NCBI RefSeq assembly: GCF_023746615.1
Contig: NZ_CP082276.1
Span: 1,694,654 to 1,758,653, forward strand
Direction: 5' to 3'
DNA: 64,000 nt
From: Grimontia kaedaensis
GTDB taxonomy: Bacteria > Pseudomonadota > Gammaproteobacteria > Enterobacterales > Vibrionaceae
The notes beneath the pieces are model-generated. The model saw only the letters and a program-made list of their open reading frames with translations, was not told where the DNA came from and made no database searches. A program made the position numbers and the translations under genes. Position 1 is the stretch's first letter. Each line of letters starts with the position of its first letter. Of the stretch, positions 63,400-64,000 are shown one piece after another.

Positions 63400-64000
63400 T
63401 TAGGGCTGGGATGACGCCGATTCCAGCTCAATAATGCGGGTTTCAAGCTGATGAACTTGTGCGTGGAGCTGTTTGACGGATTCAAGCAGCAAAGGGATCA
63501 AGCCTTCGTAATCGACACTTTTCAGCCCGTCTTCGTCTTCGTCAACCAGTGAGGGGATCACAGTCTCTACTTGCTGGGCAATCAGGCCAAACTCCTCGGT
63601 TGCCTGATGGGTATCTTTCCACCGATAGGTCACGCCTTCGATTTGGTTAAGTAACTGCTGGGCTGAAACTATGGGTTTAATGTCCTGTTTTAGCCGTTCA
63701 TCTGAGGTGCGGCTGAAATGTCGTGCTTTGACTGTGCTGGTTCGGCCGTCGATGTGAATGTCGGGTGAGTCTTTCGGGGTAATCACTTTTAGAGAGCCGG
63801 GTTCGTTATCAACTGCTTCTGTCACTGATGCGAGCATGCCGATTCGTAAATCCCTTCGGCACTCCAACTGCTCAGTGAAGGCTTCTTTACTGGTGACCTT
63901 GGTTGTCGAAACCTTGTCAGGCGTAATGAAGGTGCGCTGGCTGCCACCTCGGAAGCGGGTGATATTCTCCGTGATAAAAAGTGTGTCGCGATCCAACACC
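63400..64000 (-). CDS. Protein with S74 intramolecular chaperone domain (tail-fibre type), 5' end outside window
   Basis: At least 199 residues, open at the right edge. The C-terminal 110 residues match the peptidase S74/intramolecular chaperone domain of phage tail fibres and some surface proteins: TSDERLKQDIKPI with the conserved Ser-Asp at the self-cleavage point, YRWKD, FGLIAQQVE, VDYEGLIPLLLESVKQL and a final coiled-coil. The domain helps trimers fold and then cuts itself off. It is first (of those visible) in an operon with two unknown proteins; no other phage gene is seen. Confidence 0.8.
   Translation of the reverse strand, partial: VLDRDTLFITENITRFRGGSQRTFITPDKVSTTKVTSKEAFTEQLECRRDLRIGMLASVTEAVDNEPGSLKVITPKDSPDIHIDGRTSTVKARHFSRTSDERLKQDIKPIVSAQQLLNQIEGVTYRWKDTHQATEEFGLIAQQVETVIPSLVDEDEDGLKSVDYEGLIPLLLESVKQLHAQVHQLETRIIELESASSQP

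Noticed and set aside
60526..64000. Prophage reading of the right-end operon
   Set aside because: Apart from the S74 domain there is no capsid, tail tube, integrase or lysis gene in the window, so a prophage cannot be claimed.
1..64000. tRNA, rRNA, CRISPR arrays and intact insertion sequences
   Set aside because: None could be seen by reading the sequence; short or unusual tRNAs could be missed without a dedicated search.

Overview
The window is the replication-origin region of the second chromosome of a Vibrionaceae bacterium. It carries a clear rctB gene (17519-19501, minus), a 1.3 kb non-coding origin with an array of iterons, one DnaA box and two 39-mer-type elements, and then parA2-parB2 (20842-23022, plus). 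Four copies of the parS2-type palindrome (TTTACA-N-TGTAAA) are scattered around it. Gene content (TorECA, PutA/PutP, LapBCDG, AlaE, LplT-PlsC fusion, CreA, DUF1415) fits Vibrionaceae. The sequence alone does not settle the genus; a lineage outside the core Vibrio species (for example Grimontia, Enterovibrio or Photobacterium) is my guess.

Layout. 1-1200: end of a globin gene, an SRAP/YedK peptidase and an ERIC-like intergenic repeat. 1207-5097: torECA for TMAO respiration, read leftwards. 5363-7066: a soluble four-PAS chemoreceptor. 7317-8933: a family 13 glycoside hydrolase lacking its acid/base glutamate. 9086-10627: an unusual fusion of two CDGSH iron-sulfur domains to a glutamate-synthase-type FMN domain. 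10859-16716: an alpha-glucoside ABC transporter operon with its own alpha-glucosidase. 17519-23022: rctB, oriCII, parA2, parB2. 23135-28485: tmcA, a PHP phosphatase, a PilZ protein and a FapA (DUF342) protein. 28590-36720: a six-gene Lap operon that would export and hold a large adhesin under c-di-GMP control; the adhesin gene itself is not in the window. 37081-40193: a DctBD-like two-component pair whose regulator has a degenerate AAA+ domain. 40337-44109: pdxH, a PAS-LuxR regulator, a candidate small RNA and a SUMF1-fold periplasmic protein. 44110-44851: a second cluster of RctB-type sites. 44852-51333: an AraC regulator, putA, an ALDH-like accessory gene and putP for proline use. 51418-60522: housekeeping and small membrane genes, including one decayed HlyD-type gene. 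60526-64000: a three-gene operon of uncharacterised proteins ending in a tail-fibre type S74 chaperone domain that runs off the window.

Themes. c-di-GMP signalling and adhesion form one block (PilZ, LapD, LapG, LapB, LapC, TolC-like). Several proteins keep a catalytic fold but have lost key residues (GH13 at 7317, the NtrC-type regulator, LapD, the SUMF1-like protein, the ALDH-like protein after PutA). The two observations I rate highest are the distal RctB-site cluster about 24 kb from the origin, whose homology with the origin extends beyond the 39-mer itself, and the unexplained S74/569-aa/OmpA-like operon at the right end. I saw no tRNA, rRNA, CRISPR array or intact insertion sequence. 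All family assignments are from reading the translations; no database search was run.
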